Source of the DNA: Aeromicrobium fastidiosum
GTDB taxonomy: Bacteria; Actinomycetota; Actinomycetes; Propionibacteriales; Nocardioidaceae
Length of the DNA: 64,000 nucleotides
Reading direction: 5' to 3'
Assembly (NCBI RefSeq): GCF_017876595.1
Contig: NZ_JAGIOG010000001.1
Location: forward strand, 1,302,001-1,366,000
Positions 50,410 to 59,586 of this stretch are shown here, piece after piece. The notes beneath the pieces are model-generated. The model was not told the DNA's origin and did no database searches. It saw only the letters and a list, made by a program, of their open reading frames with translations. The first letter of the stretch is position 1; each line of letters starts with the position of its first letter. The position numbers and the translations under genes were made by a program.

Positions 50410-50464
50410 GGACCTGACACGCCGCTCGCCGCGCTTCACCGGCCGGGGCGCTCGCGATCGGGGT

Positions 50465-51091
50465 CTACGGCGATGGGCACACCAGCAGGTCGAGCAGCCG
50501 GACGCAGTCGTCACCGATGCGGTCGAGGGCCCCGAGATCGCCGGCCATGAACGCCACGAGTGCCTGCTCGAACGTCCCGTCGTAAGTCGAGTAGGCGAGC
50601 GCGGGTCGGACCGAGACCGTGGTGCCGAGCAGCCCGGCGTAGCGGCTGACGACCGACCAGATCATCTCCTCGAGCAGGGTGTCGATCTCCTGGATGACCG
50701 GTCGCAGCTCGGCGTCGAACATGCTCTGGTTGCGCAGGTCGTACCAGAGGCGGTGCATCGAGGCCTCGTCGCGCAGCGTGCCGGTCATGGCGTCGGCGAA
50801 GCGCGACTTCAGCTCGTCGGCGGTCGTGGCCGTCTCGACGATGTCGTCGTAGTGCTTCGCGCAGTCGAGCTTGTACTGGCGCACGCAGTGCTGGATGAGG
50901 TCGTTCTTGTCCTTGAAGTAGTAGTGCAGGACGCCGTGGGAGAACTCGGAGTTGTCGGCGATGTCGCGCAGGCCCGTGTTGGCGTAGCCGCGCTCGGCCA
51001 GGGTCACGAGGGCGGAGGTCGCGAGCTGCTCGCGTCGCCGACCGAACTTGTCGGTGCCGGCCCTGCTCGCCCGGTCGTCGTACGTCGCCAT
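50465..51091 (-). CDS. TetR-family regulator divergent from the SDR operon
   Basis: A 208-residue TetR protein. The HTH is GYANTGLRDIADNSEFSHGVLHYYFKDKNDLIQHCV (about residues 29-64), followed by a helical ligand domain with DELRP-like and E-rich segments. The ATG at 51091 is at good distance from GAGGGG; the ATG at 51097 lies too close. It is divergent from the SDR/saccharopine-like/acyl-CoA synthetase operon, with a dyad between them that is its likely target. Confidence 0.9.
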   Translation of the reverse strand: MATYDDRASRAGTDKFGRRREQLATSALVTLAERGYANTGLRDIADNSEFSHGVLHYYFKDKNDLIQHCVRQYKLDCAKHYDDIVETATTADELKSRFADAMTGTLRDEASMHRLWYDLRNQSMFDAELRPVIQEIDTLLEEMIWSVVSRYAGLLGTTVSVRPALAYSTYDGTFEQALVAFMAGDLGALDRIGDDCVRLLDLLVCPSP

Positions 51092-51186
51092 CGTCATCCC
51101 CTCTCGTGTGGTCGCCCCGCGGGTCCCGCGTCGGGTCGAGTCTAGGCGGAAACGACCGGCATCGTCGGCTCTCAGCCAGTTCTTTT

Positions 51187-51218
51187 GACAGTCGTCAAGA
51201 TTTCTCTTGTCAACTGTC
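51187..51218. promoter_or_regulatory. 32-bp dyad operator between tetR and the SDR operon
   Basis: Arms GACAGTCGTCAAGA (51187-51200) and TCTTGTCAACTGTC (51205-51218) pair at 11 of 14 positions around TTTC. The left arm also overlaps a smaller palindrome, TTGAC-AGTC-GTCAA (51185-51198). It is probably bound by two TetR dimers. Confidence 0.6.
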
Positions 51219-51273
51219 CAGTTTTCTGTTCTGCTGTGACCCAGGTCATAACCACTTCGGAAGGAACTTCGAC

Positions 51274-52077
51274 ATGGCAACGTGCGATCTCAGCGGCCGC
51301 AAGGTGCTCATCACAGGCGGTGCCCGCGGTCTCGGGCTCAAGATGGCCGAGACGGTGGCCACCCAGGGAGCCTCGGTCGTCATCGCCGACCTCGACGCCG
51401 AGACGGGTGCCGCGAGTGCCGCCGCTCTCGCCGAGGCCGGCCACCAGGCTGCGTTCGTGCACCTCGACGTCACCGACGACGCCTCGTGGGAGGCCGCGAT
51501 GCCCGACGTGCTGGCCTCGCTCGGCGGGCTCGACGTCGTGGTCAACAACGCCGGCATCGAGATCACCGAGCTCTTCGTCGACCTCGACCCCGCCAGCGTC
51601 CGCAAGATCATGGACGTCAACGTGCTCGGCACGATGCTCGGCATCAAGCACGCCTTCCGGGCGATGCGTCCCGAAGGTCCAGCCGGAGCCGGCGGTGCCG
51701 TCGTCAACATCGCCTCGGTCGCCGCGACCATCGCGTTCCCGGGCATCGGTGCCTACTCCGCCTCGAAGTCGGCCATCGACCGGCTCACCCGCGTCGCCGC
51801 CGCCGAGTCGGGCCGGCTCGGCTACGGCGTGCGGGTCAACGCGGTGTGCCCCGGGCTCGTCCCCAACGCGATGGGCGGACAGCTCGCCAACGACACCGCG
51901 AACCTCGGTCTGTTCGGCTCGCCCGACGAGGCCGTCGGCGCGGTCATCTCGCTGACCCCGTCGGGCCGGCTCGCGACCGAGCAGGACATCGCCAACGGCG
52001 TCGCGTTCCTCGCGTCCGACGACTCGGCCTTCGTCAACGGCGTCTCCCTGTCGGTCGACGGCGGCATGGGCATGTAG
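51274..52077 (+). CDS. Short-chain dehydrogenase/reductase
   Basis: A 267-residue classical SDR. TGGARGLG (about 14-21), NNAG at about 93, catalytic YSASK at about 164-168, and DGGMGM at the C-terminus. It belongs to the 3-oxoacyl/hydroxysteroid dehydrogenase-like SDRs; the acidic residue after beta-strand 2 (VIADLD) favours NAD. It starts at ATG 51274 after GGAAGGAAC. It is the first gene of a TetR-controlled operon that also has an acyl-CoA synthetase, which suggests an oxidised acyl or alcohol substrate. Confidence 0.9.
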   Translation: MATCDLSGRKVLITGGARGLGLKMAETVATQGASVVIADLDAETGAASAAALAEAGHQAAFVHLDVTDDASWEAAMPDVLASLGGLDVVVNNAGIEITELFVDLDPASVRKIMDVNVLGTMLGIKHAFRAMRPEGPAGAGGAVVNIASVAATIAFPGIGAYSASKSAIDRLTRVAAAESGRLGYGVRVNAVCPGLVPNAMGGQLANDTANLGLFGSPDEAVGAVISLTPSGRLATEQDIANGVAFLASDDSAFVNGVSLSVDGGMGM

Positions 52078-52147
52078 CCCACCCGCCCCGTCCGTCCGTC
52101 CGTCACAGCACAGACCCACCTCCCACCGTTCAGCAAAGGACCATCAC

Positions 52148-53272
52148 ATGAGTGACAAGCCCGTCGTCGTCTACGGAGCCTCCGGATACACCGGACGCCT
52201 GATCTGCGAGTACCTCCGCGAGTACAACATCCCCTTCGTCGCCGCCGGCCGCGACGAGGACAAGCTCACCGACTCGATGACGTCGTGGGTGCCCGGCATC
52301 GAGACCGCCAGCTACGAGGTCGTCCAGGTCGAGCACGAGGTCGGCGCGCTCACGAAGCTGTTCTCCGGCGCGTCCGTCGTGCTCAACACCGTCGGCCCGT
52401 TCAGCAAGTTCGGCCCCGAGGTCGTCGAGGCGTCACTGGCCGCCGGTGTCCACTACACCGACACGACCGGCGAGCAGGACTGGGTCATGCGGTGCGACGA
52501 GGAGTACGGCAGCGACTTCGCCGCCGCCGGCCTGCTGCTGTCGCCGGGCCTCGCGCAGATGTACACGACCGGCGAGATCGCCGCCGAGATCGCACTCGAG
52601 AAGCCGGGCCTCGACACGCTCGACATCGCGGTGTTCTGGGGCGGCAGCCCCACGGTCGCCTCGACCCAGACGATTCTGTTCAACGCCGCGCTGTCGGGCG
52701 CCAACTACCTCGAGCAGGACACGTACGTGCCGTTCGATCCCGACGCCGGCCACTACCACCTCACCATCCCCGGCCAGCACGAAGTCGCGCTCGCCCTGCC
52801 GTGGGGAGGGACGTCCCACCCGGTCTGGTACCGCCGCGACCCCCGCGTCGCCAACGTCAAGGCGCTCGGCGGCGTGTTCAACCGCGGCCTGATGCTGGCC
52901 GTGCCGCAGATCGTGGCCGGTGCCATCAAGGCCACCGAGGGCATGGGCGTGGAGGAGAAGTACGCCGCGCTGGCGGCCACGGCCGCACAGGTCATGGGCG
53001 AGATGCCGCCGCGCGAGAACCCGCGCGTCAACAAGTCGATGGACTCCGTCCACGCCTCCGGACCGCTCGGCCGCGCGCACGTCGTGATCCACGGCAAGGA
53101 GAACTACAAGCAGACCGGCCTGCTGCAGGCCTACGCCGCGTACGCGCTGCTCCAGCAGCCGCCGCGACGGGTCGGCTTCGCCTCGGGCTGCCAGGCGTTC
53201 GGGCACCGCGAGCTGCTGGGTCAGCTGCAGGGCTTCGGGCTCGTCCAGGCACCTGTCGTCACGATCGGCTGA
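52148..53272 (+). CDS. Saccharopine-dehydrogenase-like NAD(P)-binding protein
   Basis: A 374-residue protein with an N-terminal Rossmann domain (VVVYGASGYTGRLICEYL, about residues 6-23), then VLNTVGPFSKFGPEVVEASLAAGVHYTDTTGE (about 79-110). This pattern is shared by saccharopine-dehydrogenase-like and trans-acting enoyl-reductase-like proteins. The C-terminal half is not recognised beyond that superfamily. It could reduce an acyl or enoyl substrate with the SDR next to it. The ATG at 52148 follows AAAGGA. A strong hairpin follows the gene. Confidence 0.8.
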   Translation: MSDKPVVVYGASGYTGRLICEYLREYNIPFVAAGRDEDKLTDSMTSWVPGIETASYEVVQVEHEVGALTKLFSGASVVLNTVGPFSKFGPEVVEASLAAGVHYTDTTGEQDWVMRCDEEYGSDFAAAGLLLSPGLAQMYTTGEIAAEIALEKPGLDTLDIAVFWGGSPTVASTQTILFNAALSGANYLEQDTYVPFDPDAGHYHLTIPGQHEVALALPWGGTSHPVWYRRDPRVANVKALGGVFNRGLMLAVPQIVAGAIKATEGMGVEEKYAALAATAAQVMGEMPPRENPRVNKSMDSVHASGPLGRAHVVIHGKENYKQTGLLQAYAAYALLQQPPRRVGFASGCQAFGHRELLGQLQGFGLVQAPVVTIG

Positions 53273-53284
53273 CGACACCCCAGC

Positions 53285-53323
53285 TCGTCCGCGGGGCGTG
53301 ACCGCACACCGCCCCGCGGACGA
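53285..53323 (+). terminator. Hairpin between the saccharopine-like and acyl-CoA synthetase genes
   Basis: A perfect 14-bp stem, TCGTCCGCGGGGCG (53285-53298) with 53310-53323, and an 11-nt loop. It lies between two co-directional genes, so it may terminate or attenuate transcription. Confidence 0.7.
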
Positions 53324-53353
53324 CCGCCACCTGTTCCACCGCGAAAGGACCCC

Positions 53354-54814
53354 ATGCACTTCTCGACACTTCCCGACGACCGCGCCGCCGCAGAGCCGGA
53401 CGCTCCGGCGATCGCGGACGACACGACGACGCTGACCAACGCCCAGCTCGCCGAACGGGTGAGAGCGGCCGCGGGAGCCCTCGTCGACCACGGCGTGGTC
53501 GGCGGCGACGTCGTGGCGGTGCAGCTGGCCAACCGGGTCGAGCTGCTGCTCGTCCTGTTCGCGGCGTGGCGCATCGGCGTGACGGTCAACCCGCTCAACC
53601 CGGTGCTGACCGGTGCCGAGGCGACCCATCAGGTGCTCGACGCGCGGTCCGTCCTGCTCGTGACGGCAGACGGCACCGGACCGGTGGAGGGCGTGACGAC
53701 CATCGGCGTCGCCGCCCTCGACTCGACCACGCCGACAACCCCCGCCGTCCCGGCGAGCGACGACCTCGCGCTGCTGATCTACACCAGCGGAACCACCGGT
53801 CAGCCCAAGGGCGTGATGCTGACGCACGCCAACCTCGACGCCATGACGGAGTCGTTCATCGAGTGGCTCGACATCACGTCCGACGACCACAGCATGCTGG
53901 TGCTGCCGCTGTTCCACGCCAACGGGATCGTGCTCGGCACCCTCACGCCCCTGCGCGCCGGTGGCCGGGTCTCGATCACCGGCAGGTTCTCACGCGACCG
54001 GTTCTTCGCGGACGTCGAACGGCTGCGGCCCACCTACTTCTCGGCCGTCCCGGCGATCTACGCGATGCTCAGCGCGCTGCCCGACGACGTCCACCCCGAC
54101 ACCTCGTCGCTGCGCATGGCGGTGTGCGGTGCCGCGCCGATGCCGGCCCAGCTGATCCGGCGCTTCGAGGAACGGTTCGGCCTGACCCTGGTCGAGGGCT
54201 ACGGGCTCTCCGAGACGACGTGCGCCTCGACGATCAACCCGCTGCACGGCACGCGCAAGCCCGGCACGGTCGGGCTGCCGCTGCCCGGCCAGCGCGTCGA
54301 CGTCGTCGACCCCGAGGGTCGCCACCTGCCCGCCGGCGAGGTGGGAGAGGTGGTCATCGCCGGGCCGACCGTCATGGCCGGCTACCTCCACAAGCCGGAG
54401 GAGACGGCTCGCTCTATCGTCGACGGCTGGCTGCGCACGGGCGACGTCGGTCGCTTCGACGAGGACGGCTACCTGGTGCTGGTCGACCGGGTCAAGGACA
54501 TGATCATCCGCGGCGGCGAGAACATCTATCCCAAGGAGATCGAGTCGGTGCTCTACCGGCATCCCGACGTGCTGGAGGCCGCCGTGGTCGGGCGGCCGGA
54601 CGACGTGCTCGGCGAGGTGCCGACCGCCTTCGTCTCGCTGCGGCCCGGCGCGACGGCCGACGCCGAAGCCCTGCTCGACCTGTGCCGCGGCGTGCTCAGC
54701 GCGTACAAGCTGCCGGTGCACATCGAGCTGGTCGGCGAGCTGCCGAAGAACCCGGTCGGCAAGATCGACAAGCCGGCACTGCGCAGGGACCTGTCGCCGA
54801 CGCCGATGAGCTAG
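53354..54814 (+). CDS. AMP-dependent acyl-CoA synthetase
   Basis: A 486-residue member of the adenylate-forming family. The P-loop LLIYTSGTTGQPKGVMLTH is at about residues 138-156, EGYGLSET at about 281-288, DGWLRTGDVGRFDEDGYL at about 356-373, and the C-terminal lysine motif PKNPVGKIDKPALR. It activates a carboxylic acid to its CoA thioester via an acyl-AMP. Chain length or aromatic preference cannot be read. The ATG at 53354 follows GAAAGGA. It follows the TetR-controlled operon but is separated by a hairpin. Confidence 0.92.
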   Translation: MHFSTLPDDRAAAEPDAPAIADDTTTLTNAQLAERVRAAAGALVDHGVVGGDVVAVQLANRVELLLVLFAAWRIGVTVNPLNPVLTGAEATHQVLDARSVLLVTADGTGPVEGVTTIGVAALDSTTPTTPAVPASDDLALLIYTSGTTGQPKGVMLTHANLDAMTESFIEWLDITSDDHSMLVLPLFHANGIVLGTLTPLRAGGRVSITGRFSRDRFFADVERLRPTYFSAVPAIYAMLSALPDDVHPDTSSLRMAVCGAAPMPAQLIRRFEERFGLTLVEGYGLSETTCASTINPLHGTRKPGTVGLPLPGQRVDVVDPEGRHLPAGEVGEVVIAGPTVMAGYLHKPEETARSIVDGWLRTGDVGRFDEDGYLVLVDRVKDMIIRGGENIYPKEIESVLYRHPDVLEAAVVGRPDDVLGEVPTAFVSLRPGATADAEALLDLCRGVLSAYKLPVHIELVGELPKNPVGKIDKPALRRDLSPTPMS

Positions 54815-54826
54815 GGGGCAGGAAGA

Positions 54827-54841
54827 GTTCGGTGAACGAAC
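54827..54841. promoter_or_regulatory. GTTCGGTGAACGAAC palindrome before the amine oxidase
   Basis: An odd-length 15-bp dyad (GTTCG-GTGAA-CGAAC) 43 bp before the start. It has the same layout as the GTCCGCTGAGCGGAC sites further on, but differs at several positions, so it may be a separate or weaker site. Confidence 0.4.
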
Positions 54842-54884
54842 CTCCCCGTTGGGGGACGGGCTGTCAGCGTGGCACGGTCTCTGC

Positions 54885-56792
54885 ATGCACTCCGCCCTCT
54901 TCGACTCCCTGACGGCCAGCGAGATCTCCCGTGCCTCGGCGCTCATCAAGAAGCACGGCATCGCCGGTGACCGGCCGGGGTTCGGCTCGCTGTTCGTCAA
55001 CGAGCCCGACAAGGCGAAGGTGCGCGCAGGAGAGGCCATCAGCCGCCAGGCCCGCGCGATCGTGCTCGACCGCAGGTCGGCCGCCACGTGGAACGTCGTG
55101 GTCGACCTCGACGCGGAGACGATCGTGTCGTCCGAACAGCTCACCGAGGGCAGCGCGCAGATGCTGGCCGGGGAGGTCGAGATCGTCGACACCCTCGCCA
55201 AGGCCGACCCGCGCTTCGTCGAGGCCCTCGCCAAGCGGGGCATCACCGACCTGACGCTCGTGCAGCTCGATCCGTTCGGCGTCGGCAACCGAGCCGATCT
55301 CGACCTGACGGGCAAGCGGCTCTGGGCGGGCGTCACCTACTTCCGCCACTTCGAGGACGACAACGCGTACGCCCACATCGTCGAGGGTGTCATCGTCCTC
55401 GTCGACACCGTCGCCGGCGAGGTCGTCGCGGTCGAGGACGCCGGAGTGCGTCCGATGCCCATGACGTGCGGCAACTACACCGCCGAGCACAACCTGCCGA
55501 TGCGAGCCGACGTCGCGCCGCTGGAGATCACCCAGCCGAACGGCCCGGGCTTCGTCCTGGACGGCCCGCAGATGACGTGGCAGAAGTGGCGCTTCCGTAT
55601 CGGCATGCACCCCATCGACGGCCTCGTGCTGACGGGCGTCGAGTACAAGGACGGCGACGACTACCGCTCGATCATCCACCGTGCCGCGGTCGGCGAGATG
55701 ATCGTGCCCTACGGCATCCCGCAGGACGCCCACTACTTCCGCAGTGCCTTCGACGCCGGCGAGTACGGCCTCGGCAGGATGGCCAACTCGCTCGTGCTGG
55801 GCTGCGACTGCCTCGGTGACATCACCTACATGGATGCCGTCATGGCCGACGACGACGGCAACCCGGTCACGATCGAGAACGCGATCTGCATCCACGAGGA
55901 GGACGCCGGCATCCTGTGGAAGCACACCGACTGGGTGACGGGCAAGGTCGACGTGCGGCGCTCGCGCAAGCTCGTCGTCAGCTTCATCGCGACGGTCGGC
56001 AACTACCACTACGGCTTCTACTGGAACTTCTTCCAGGACGGCCACATCGAGGTCGACACCAAGCTCATGGGCATCGTGCAGACCATCGCCTACGAGGGTG
56101 ACCTGCCGGGCCAGGCGAGCCCCGTGGCCGAGAACCTCGCCGCGACGTGGCACCAGCACCTGTTCAACTTCCGGCTCGACATGGAGGTCGACGGCTGGCA
56201 GAACACCGTCTACCAGACCGACGTCGACGGCGAGCCGGTCGGACCGACCAACCCGTACGGCAACGCGATCCGGGTGACCAAGACCCCCATCAGGAACGAG
56301 CTGGACGGCGACGGGCTCACCAACCCGCAGACCTCCCGCACGTGGACGGTCGTCAACCCGCACAAGACCAACCAGTGGGGCGTCCCCGTCGGCTACAAGC
56401 TGCTGCCCGGCTGGGCATCGGACACCCTCATCGCCCAAGAGCCCTCGCTGATGGTCAAGCGTGCGGGCTTCGCCACCAAGAACGTGTGGGTCACGCCGTA
56501 CTCGCCCGACGAGATCCATGCCGCGGGCGACCACCCCAACATGGACACGTCGGGCAACGGCCTGGCCCTGTGGTCGGCCGCGAACCGGCCGGTCGAGGAC
56601 ACCGACGTCGTGCTCTGGCACACGCTCGGCGTGACCCACATCCCTCGTTCGGAGGACTGGCCCGTCATGCCCAACGAGGTCGCGAGCTTCATGCTGCTGC
56701 CGGCCAACTTCTTCGACCGCAGCCCCGCGCTCGACGTGCCCGCGGCCGGGTGCAGCCACTGCCCGCCCGGGCAGTGCACCTGCTCGCACTGA
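54885..56792 (+). CDS. Copper amine oxidase (topaquinone enzyme)
   Basis: A 635-residue copper/TPQ amine oxidase that converts primary amines (for example phenethylamine or tyramine) to aldehydes, NH3 and H2O2. The catalytic base is D290 in SAFDAGEYGLG. The TPQ precursor is Y374 in VGNYHYGFY, and copper ligands are H423 and H425 (WHQHLF) and H585 (GVTHIPRSEDWP). The TPQ motif usually reads N-Y-(D/E)-Y; here the third residue is His375. The C-terminal tail, AAGCSHCPPGQCTCSH, is unusually rich in Cys and His. No signal peptide is present. The ATG at 54885 matches the family start. Confidence 0.94.
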   Translation: MHSALFDSLTASEISRASALIKKHGIAGDRPGFGSLFVNEPDKAKVRAGEAISRQARAIVLDRRSAATWNVVVDLDAETIVSSEQLTEGSAQMLAGEVEIVDTLAKADPRFVEALAKRGITDLTLVQLDPFGVGNRADLDLTGKRLWAGVTYFRHFEDDNAYAHIVEGVIVLVDTVAGEVVAVEDAGVRPMPMTCGNYTAEHNLPMRADVAPLEITQPNGPGFVLDGPQMTWQKWRFRIGMHPIDGLVLTGVEYKDGDDYRSIIHRAAVGEMIVPYGIPQDAHYFRSAFDAGEYGLGRMANSLVLGCDCLGDITYMDAVMADDDGNPVTIENAICIHEEDAGILWKHTDWVTGKVDVRRSRKLVVSFIATVGNYHYGFYWNFFQDGHIEVDTKLMGIVQTIAYEGDLPGQASPVAENLAATWHQHLFNFRLDMEVDGWQNTVYQTDVDGEPVGPTNPYGNAIRVTKTPIRNELDGDGLTNPQTSRTWTVVNPHKTNQWGVPVGYKLLPGWASDTLIAQEPSLMVKRAGFATKNVWVTPYSPDEIHAAGDHPNMDTSGNGLALWSAANRPVEDTDVVLWHTLGVTHIPRSEDWPVMPNEVASFMLLPANFFDRSPALDVPAAGCSHCPPGQCTCSH

Positions 56793-56809
56793 TCGGTCAG
56801 GAGCGGTGC

Positions 56810-56826
56810 GGTCCGGTGAGCGGGCC
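56810..56826. promoter_or_regulatory. GGTCCGGTGAGCGGGCC palindrome before the amidohydrolase
   Basis: Matches the consensus GGTCCGCTGAGCGGACC at 15 of 17 positions and lies 64 bp upstream of the ATG, the same distance as the related sites of other genes in this region. Confidence 0.55.
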
Positions 56827-56890
56827 GCCTCGATGGCGTGGCCGGCCGTGATGACGTTGCATGGGCACGACCACGACGAGAGGTGCCCGC

Positions 56891-58450
56891 ATGACCACGG
56901 CCTATGTCAACGCAGCCGTCTACACCGGCGATCCCGAGCGTCCTTGGGCGTCGAGCCTCGTCGAGCGCGACGGTGTCGTCATCGCTGTTGGTGACCACGC
57001 CGAGACGGCCGATGAGGTCGCCGCGGCCGATGAGATCGTCGACGTCGGCGGTCGCATGATCATGCCGGGGGTGCACGACGCCCACACCCACCTGGTCAGC
57101 GGTCTCAACCGGTGGGAGGTCTCGTTCGCGACCGACGCCGGAGAGGCCGAGATCCTCGAGGCGTTGAGGGCGTGGGACGGTCCACGGCCCGTGGACGCGC
57201 ACGGCAACCGTTGGCTCGTGGGCGGCCGCTACTGGCCCGAGTCGCTCGCTGCGAACGGGCCGGACCGGGCCTTCCTCGACGAGGCGTTCCCCGACGAGCC
57301 GGTCATGCTCCACGACCGCTCGGCGCACAACGTGCTGGTCAACTCCACGGCACTCGAGCTGGCCGGCATCGACGCGTCGACGCCCGACACCAAGAACGGC
57401 AAGGTCGTCCGCGACGCCGCCGGCCGGGTCACGGGCGAGCTGTACGAGCAGGCCCGCTGGCCCGTGTTCCGGGTCATGGGAGTGCACGATGACGACGTCA
57501 TGGGTCTCGCGGTGCGTCACGCCCGCGACCTCAACCACCGGTACGGCGTCACCTCGGTGCAGGACGCCTCCTCGACCGCCCAGCTGCTGCGGGTGCTGCG
57601 GTCGCTCGACGAGTCCGACGAGCTCGGCCTGCACGTCGCCGCGCACCTCGTGTGGCGCGAGGAGTCGTTCGGGATGGCGGGCCTCGACGAGCTCGACCGG
57701 ATGATCGAGCACCACGACGACTACTCGTCACGGCACGTCGACACGCGGTTCGTGAAGTTCTGGCTCGACGGCTCGCCCATCCCGCCGTACTGGACGCACT
57801 CGTGCATTCACGACGACGGGACCGTCGACGAGGAGCACCTGCTCATCCCGCAGGACGAGATGAACGCCGCGATGGTGCGCTTCGACGCCGCCGGCCTGAC
57901 GGTCAAGGTGCACTGCGGAGGCGAGGGAGCGATCCGGCGCGCCCTGGACGCGATCGAGAACGCCCGGGCTGTCAACGGCCCCGACGGGCCGCGCCACGAG
58001 CTGGCCCACTGCTGCCTCGTGGACCCCGCCGACTTCGGCCGGTTCGCCCCACTGCGCGTGGGTGCCGAGATGTCGCCGGCGGTGTGGCACCTCGCCGAGC
58101 ACGACGTGACCCACCTCTACGAGTTCGACACCATCGTCGCGTCGGGAGCCGAGATGACCTTCGGCACCGACTGGAGCGTCGCCGAGACGCCCAACCTTTT
58201 CCCGGCCCTGCAGGGCGCGATCCAGCACGGCGACCACTCGATCGACCTCGCGACGGGGCTCGCCGCCATGACGGTGAACGGTGCGCGCGCCGTCGGTCAT
58301 GACGACCGGCGGGGCACGCTCGCCCCCGGCAAGGCCGCCGACCTCATCGTGCTCGACCGCAACCTGTTCGAGATCCCGACCGATGAGATCGGCAGTACCG
58401 TCGTGCTCCGGACCGTGGTCGGCGGGCGGACGGTGCACGACCTGCTGTGA
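56891..58450 (+). CDS. Amidohydrolase (Amidohydro_3/YtcJ-like)
   Basis: A 519-residue metal-dependent hydrolase. VDVGGRMIMPGVHDAHTHLV (about 52-71) carries the HxH metal motif. The middle contains VTSVQDASST and VKFWLDGS with the further ligand region, VKVHCGGEGAIRRALDAIE the next His, and FGTDWSVAE the catalytic Asp. The C-terminal GTLAPGKAADLIVLDRN closes the composite beta-sandwich. The family hydrolyses exocyclic amides or similar bonds (YtcJ, NfdA). The substrate is unknown. The ATG at 56891 follows GAGAGG. Confidence 0.9.
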   Translation: MTTAYVNAAVYTGDPERPWASSLVERDGVVIAVGDHAETADEVAAADEIVDVGGRMIMPGVHDAHTHLVSGLNRWEVSFATDAGEAEILEALRAWDGPRPVDAHGNRWLVGGRYWPESLAANGPDRAFLDEAFPDEPVMLHDRSAHNVLVNSTALELAGIDASTPDTKNGKVVRDAAGRVTGELYEQARWPVFRVMGVHDDDVMGLAVRHARDLNHRYGVTSVQDASSTAQLLRVLRSLDESDELGLHVAAHLVWREESFGMAGLDELDRMIEHHDDYSSRHVDTRFVKFWLDGSPIPPYWTHSCIHDDGTVDEEHLLIPQDEMNAAMVRFDAAGLTVKVHCGGEGAIRRALDAIENARAVNGPDGPRHELAHCCLVDPADFGRFAPLRVGAEMSPAVWHLAEHDVTHLYEFDTIVASGAEMTFGTDWSVAETPNLFPALQGAIQHGDHSIDLATGLAAMTVNGARAVGHDDRRGTLAPGKAADLIVLDRNLFEIPTDEIGSTVVLRTVVGGRTVHDLL

Positions 58451-58518
58451 CGGTGCGTGGGACTGCTGAGCGAGACAGCTGCGTTTACTCCCGCCGCTGC
58501 GAGGGCCATCGTGTTCGC

Positions 58519-58599
58519 ATGACCGTGAACCGGGGCAACATCACGTCCGCCGCCCAGCGTCTCGCGCAGGCCGCCGGCCGTGCTGGCGGTTGGGCGTGA
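58519..58599 (+). CDS. Possible 26-residue ORF before the MDR reductase
   Basis: The ATG at 58519 opens a 26-codon frame (MTVNRGNITSAAQRL...) ending at a TGA that overlaps the GTG of the next gene. The ITSAAQRLAQA piece recalls the first helix of LysR HTH domains, but it is too short to judge. It is either a coupling leader, a relic, or chance. Confidence 0.25.
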   Translation: MTVNRGNITSAAQRLAQAAGRAGGWA

Positions 58600-59573
58600 A
58601 GGCCCTCAGGATCCACGCATGGGGCGAGCCGCCACGGCTCGAGGAGGTCGAGGTTCCGCGGCCCGGCCCCGGCGAGGCGCTGGTCGAGGTCGCGGCCGCG
58701 AGCCTCTCGCACTTTGACCTGACGGTCGCGAGCGGCGAGTTCGGTATCCGACCCGAGCTGCCGTACGTCCCCGGCGTCGAGGGGGCTGGGACGGTCGTGC
58801 AGTCCGACGTGTTCGTACCGGGTGCCCGGGTGTCGATCCGCGGAGGAGGGGTCGGCGTCACGACGCCCGGCACGTGGGCCGAGCTCGTCGTCGTCCCGCA
58901 CGGCTCCCTCGCCGAGGTGCCCGAAGGCCTCGACCTCGATCTCGCGGCCGTCGCCCACGACCCCCTCACGACGGCGCACGTGAGCCTGCACGGTGTCGGA
59001 CGCCTGGGGGACTGGGCCGATGCGGGCGTCGAGTCGGTCGCCGACGAGGTCGTCCTGGTGACGGGCGCGGCCGGTGGCGTCGGCTCGATGGTCGTGCAGC
59101 TGGCGCTGCGGGCCGGCGCACGCGTCATCGCGTTGGTCTCGTCCGACGTGCGCTTCCCGTTGGTGCCGAAGGGCGCCGAGATCGTGTCGATGCAGGACGC
59201 CGGTCGCGCGGCCCAGCTGGCAGCCGACCCCGCCGTGACCCTGGTCGTCGACACGGTCGGTGGCGAGCACCTCGCCGAGCGCGTGGCGTGGGTACGACCG
59301 GGCGGTCGCGTGGCCGTCGTCGGCTACACGGCAGGCACGTCCGCGACCCTCGACCTGCCCAACTGGCTGCTGGCCGACGTCTCGGTGCTGCCGGTCAACC
59401 TGCTGCGCCGTGCCGGTGAGGGCGATGCCGTGGTCGGCGAGCTGACCCGTCTGCTCGTCGACGGTGAGCTGACCGTGGCCCTCGAGACCTTCGCGATGAG
59501 CGATGTCGCCGGGGCGCTCGACCGTCTGACCACGGGCCGCGTCAACGGCAAGGCCGTGCTGCACCCGCGCTAG
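58596..59573 (+). CDS. Quinone-oxidoreductase-like MDR enzyme
   Basis: A 325-residue zinc-independent medium-chain reductase. It has the typical start VKALRIHAWGEPPRLEEVEVPRPGPGEALVEVAAASLSHFD, no zinc-binding cysteine cluster, and the cofactor loop VLVTGAAGGVGSMVVQLAL (about 151-169). The C-terminal LTTGRVNGKAVLHPR is family-typical. It reduces quinones or enones with NADPH. The start GTG at 58596 replaces a TTG at 58590. The gene is followed by a perfect terminator. Confidence 0.88.
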   Translation: MKALRIHAWGEPPRLEEVEVPRPGPGEALVEVAAASLSHFDLTVASGEFGIRPELPYVPGVEGAGTVVQSDVFVPGARVSIRGGGVGVTTPGTWAELVVVPHGSLAEVPEGLDLDLAAVAHDPLTTAHVSLHGVGRLGDWADAGVESVADEVVLVTGAAGGVGSMVVQLALRAGARVIALVSSDVRFPLVPKGAEIVSMQDAGRAAQLAADPAVTLVVDTVGGEHLAERVAWVRPGGRVAVVGYTAGTSATLDLPNWLLADVSVLPVNLLRRAGEGDAVVGELTRLLVDGELTVALETFAMSDVAGALDRLTTGRVNGKAVLHPR

Positions 59574-59586
59574 GCCCTCGCGATTC

